A stretch of 64,000 nt of DNA. Origin: Akkermansia muciniphila (lineage in GTDB: Bacteria; Verrucomicrobiota; Verrucomicrobiia; Verrucomicrobiales; DEV007). Positions within the stretch are counted from its first letter, which is position 1. Each line of letters starts with the position of its first letter. Of the stretch, positions 61,890 through 64,000 are shown piece by piece. The stretch covers positions 177,017 to 241,016 of the forward strand of contig CAMCXS010000001.1 in NCBI GenBank assembly GCA_945883495.1. The letters run 5' to 3'. The position numbers and the translations under genes are program-made. The notes under the pieces were generated by a model. The model made no database searches, was not told the origin of the DNA, and saw nothing but the letters and a program-made list of their open reading frames with translations.

Positions 61890-63104
61890 TCAGGCAACGC
61901 CAAGCCAACCGCCGATTCTTTCTCCGAGGGACATGGGCCCTTTCTTGGGACTCGCCCGCCGTTCCCGGACCTGGGCGTAACGCACCAAACCAATCAAAGT
62001 GGCATATTGCGGCATGCGCAATGTTGTCCGGCTCCCACTGGATGCATCTTCGGGCTGCTCATTGACTTTCATCCCGAACACGCTCCCCGCCAACTCCGGC
62101 ACTCCTTTGAGAAGACTCCCGCCACCGGTGAGGAACAATCCCGCTTTCGCTTGCGGCAATCTACCGGTGGCTTCCAGCCTCTGCTTCACCAACTCAAGAA
62201 TTTCCCGCACCCGCAAATGAATAACTTGATTGAGAAAATTGAGATCAAGCTCCCGGCTTTCCAACCCGCGAATATCCGGCAAGGCGGTGAGCTGCGGTGC
62301 AGCCTTGGAATTAAAGTAAACGGACCCTTCCCGGATTTTGCATAATTCCGCGGCTTGCAGCGAGATCTCCATGAGCAACGCGATATCATTCGTCACGTGG
62401 TCGCCCCCGAGCGGAATGCATCCAGAAGCGACCAAGGCTCCTTCAGCGTACAGCAGGAAATCCGTCGTACCTCCTCCCAAATCAATCAGCACAGCGCCCT
62501 CTTGCTTTTGAGCCTCGCCCAAAACCACGTGCCCTGCCGCCAATGGCGAAAACACGATATCCGCCACGCCCAACGACAGTTGATTCACGCAGCGCACCGC
62601 ATTATGAATCCGATTTCGATCTCCATGAATGAGGTGGAAATCACCTTTGAGAACCTTCCCAAATTGTCCCACGGGATTGCGATCCACCCGGCCGTCCAAT
62701 CGAAACTGTCGGGGAATCGTGTGAATCAGCGCCTGGTCTTGAGGCAACTTGACCTCCCGCGCCGCCTCGCAAAGCTCTTCAATGTCCACCACCTCGACTT
62801 GGCCGGGCGGACTTGGGATATCCACGTCCGTGCTGACGTTCACGTAGCCCACATGTCCGCCGGTCACCGAAAGGTAAACCTCGGAAACTTCGTGCCCCGA
62901 CTCCGCCTCAACCTTTAGCAACGCCTCGTTGATGCTCTGCTTCGCCGCCTCCGCATCCACGATCTCACCTTTGCGCACCCCGCGCGACTGGGTGTGCGCC
63001 AAACCGAGGATTTTGATGCCCCCATCTTGGCGCGATTCACCGACGACAAACCCCACTTTCGTGGTGCCGATCTCAAGACCTACATGTAGCTTGGGACGCG
63101 CCAT
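61890..63104 (-). CDS. ftsA: Cell division protein FtsA
   Basis: 404 residues from MARPKLHVGLEIGTTKVGF; the frame begins earlier at 63152. The actin-type phosphate loop LEIGTTKVG and later DLGGGTTDFLLY and LTGGGSLLKGVPEL are the ATP-binding motifs. The 1C domain follows in place of actin subdomain 1B. The C-terminus ends RIGGWLGVA, an amphipathic helix that binds the membrane. It anchors FtsZ by its terminal peptide. It lies between the FtsQ-like gene and ftsZ. Confidence 0.95.
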   Translation of the reverse strand: MARPKLHVGLEIGTTKVGFVVGESRQDGGIKILGLAHTQSRGVRKGEIVDAEAAKQSINEALLKVEAESGHEVSEVYLSVTGGHVGYVNVSTDVDIPSPPGQVEVVDIEELCEAAREVKLPQDQALIHTIPRQFRLDGRVDRNPVGQFGKVLKGDFHLIHGDRNRIHNAVRCVNQLSLGVADIVFSPLAAGHVVLGEAQKQEGAVLIDLGGGTTDFLLYAEGALVASGCIPLGGDHVTNDIALLMEISLQAAELCKIREGSVYFNSKAAPQLTALPDIRGLESRELDLNFLNQVIHLRVREILELVKQRLEATGRLPQAKAGLFLTGGGSLLKGVPELAGSVFGMKVNEQPEDASSGSRTTLRMPQYATLIGLVRYAQVRERRASPKKGPMSLGERIGGWLGVA

Positions 63105-63173
63105 CGCCAGTTCTCTGACGTTTGAGTTTACTTCACAGCCGTTGGATTTCAATCTGATCCCGGAGGAATCGCC

Positions 63174-63839
63174 TCAACGCCATGTAACCGGCGCATTCCG
63201 CGCCGGCATCAGGTTCACCGTGGCGATTTCCCGCCCCTCCTTTTCGGAATGACGCCAGATCGATTCCAAGTTGCGAAACTGCCGCTCCAAATCCGCGGCG
63301 ACGAACTCAAGGGTCACGCCCCCCGCCGTCTCGACCCGCAAACAGCAACTACTTTGTGCCACCATCCGTACCACTGGCCCGAAACGGCCTTCCCAGAGCG
63401 GCACCCACTGGCCCGCAATCCCAGCCGCGGTGGCGAACAGCGGCTCCTCATTGCGCTGCCCGATAATCAACCCAGGAACTCGCCCAAACGTAAACGTCGG
63501 CCACCCCGCTGCCGCCGTCTCTCCAGGCGGCCGGATAATCCCTGCGTCGTCCAGAATCAGGACGATGCCTCCCGCTTTGCCTGTTCCAATCCCTAACTCA
63601 GCGCATTCCAAGCTCAGTACGGGCCGCCCCAGCCCCACAGACTCCAGCGTAGAATCCCCCCCTTCCGGTTCCTTTCCTTCAGTCCACCACCAGGCCGCAG
63701 CCAACCAACTCAACGCTCCTGCCACCGCCAGCGAAGCCCCCAACCGAAAAACCCTGCGCGTCCCAGTACATAGCCCCTGATCACGGTCGCGCTTCGACCA
63801 GGACCGCAAATTCAGATGGCGGAGTCCCCTTTCGCCCAT
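63174..63839 (-). CDS. FtsQ-like division protein
   Basis: About 221 residues from MGERGLRHLNLRSWSKRDRD, with one N-terminal helix (about 35-57) after a basic region. The later segments VLSLECAELGIGTGKAGGIVLILDDAGII and the end IATVNLMPARNAPVTWR resemble the POTRA/FtsQ type, with a terminal LxPxRNxPVT. Position directly upstream of ftsA supports FtsQ. The sequence is divergent, and the exact start is uncertain because another open frame overlaps it. Confidence 0.6.
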   Translation of the reverse strand: MGERGLRHLNLRSWSKRDRDQGLCTGTRRVFRLGASLAVAGALSWLAAAWWWTEGKEPEGGDSTLESVGLGRPVLSLECAELGIGTGKAGGIVLILDDAGIIRPPGETAAAGWPTFTFGRVPGLIIGQRNEEPLFATAAGIAGQWVPLWEGRFGPVVRMVAQSSCCLRVETAGGVTLEFVAADLERQFRNLESIWRHSEKEGREIATVNLMPARNAPVTWR

Positions 63840-64000
63840 CTTCGACCATCCCCCACTTTCGGCTCGCCGCAAGGCTCACGAGGCAGGCAGCCCGGCGACG
63901 AGGAATCCCGTAGAAACGGGATCCGGCCGGAAGCTCATCCTCGGCCCCCAGCAACGCCGCGCTCGAGATCTGCAAAGGGTGACTCTTCTCTACCAAGAAT
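63781..64000 (-). CDS. Possible C-terminal part of a gene upstream of the FtsQ-like gene
   Basis: A frame open from the right edge to a stop at 63781-63783. The readable residues end EFAVLVEARP. Nothing in it is recognisable. It overlaps the start of the FtsQ-like frame by about 58 bases. The true partner in a division cluster could be ddl, murB or murC, none of which is evident from the visible part. Confidence 0.3.
   Translation of the reverse strand, partial: FLVEKSHPLQISSAALLGAEDELPAGSRFYGIPRRRAACLVSLAASRKWGMVEDGRKGTPPSEFAVLVEARP

Overview
The window looks like a chromosomal segment of a GC-rich Gram-negative bacterium, most probably a member of the Verrucomicrobiota. Supporting signs are a PVC-type membrane-bound dehydrogenase with HEAT repeats and a C-terminal haem domain, a sulfatase/DUF1080/pectate-lyase/esterase polysaccharide block, an Alternative Complex III (ACIII) operon, a PurF of the kind found in Bacteroidetes, and a very divergent FtsZ with a long proline-rich linker. 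The taxonomic call is inference; there is no rRNA gene in the window.

Layout. 1-7.3 kb: a zinc-ribbon membrane protein cut by the left edge, a glycine-zipper lipoprotein, an RDD membrane protein, the large haem protein and a diacylglycerol-type glycosyltransferase. 7.6-10.4 kb: a DUF3307 protein, a cyclic-nucleotide-binding-domain protein and a two-gene RNA-repair cassette (RNA ligase plus HD-polynucleotide kinase). 10.6-16.8 kb: lgt, purF, lysA, an unknown exported protein and bioB. 16.9-36.6 kb: one long minus-strand respiratory operon in the order actA-B-C-D-E-F, a small protein, a CcoN-like and a CcoO-like protein, a cytochrome c, cytochrome oxidase subunits I, III and IV, two tiny membrane proteins, subunit II, ctaA, ctaB, then a sugar isomerase-like gene. 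36.8-40.7 kb: hisG, a 34-residue bS22/COX24-like ribosomal peptide, a TPR protein and a DNA glycosylase. 41.4-49.3 kb: tRNA-Ser(GCT), polysaccharide-degradation genes and an iron-sulfur photolyase. 49.4-60.0 kb: an MscS channel, a beta-helix/TolB-like pair, an AsmA-like protein and a MacAB/DevBCA-type exporter. 60.1-64 kb: ftsZ, ftsA and an FtsQ-like gene, the tail of a division/cell-wall cluster.

The most interesting content is the respiratory operon. ACIII oxidises quinol, and its electrons would pass through several c-type haem proteins to an aa3/caa3-type oxidase. Embedded between the two is a CcoN/CcoO-like pair in which the CcoN homologue has lost all the expected CuB and high-spin-haem ligands and the active-site tyrosine, so it cannot be a normal oxidase subunit. 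In the same operon oxidase subunit I lacks the K-channel lysine and subunit III carries an insertion of about 240 residues. A perfect CRP-type palindrome lies just upstream of actA.

Two intergenic regions (41.15-41.41 kb and 51.5-51.8 kb) each hold a tandem array of about 42-bp units. Each unit contains a hairpin; the sequences of the two arrays are unrelated but the architecture is the same, and paired arm changes between units keep the hairpins intact. They match no repeat class I recognise.
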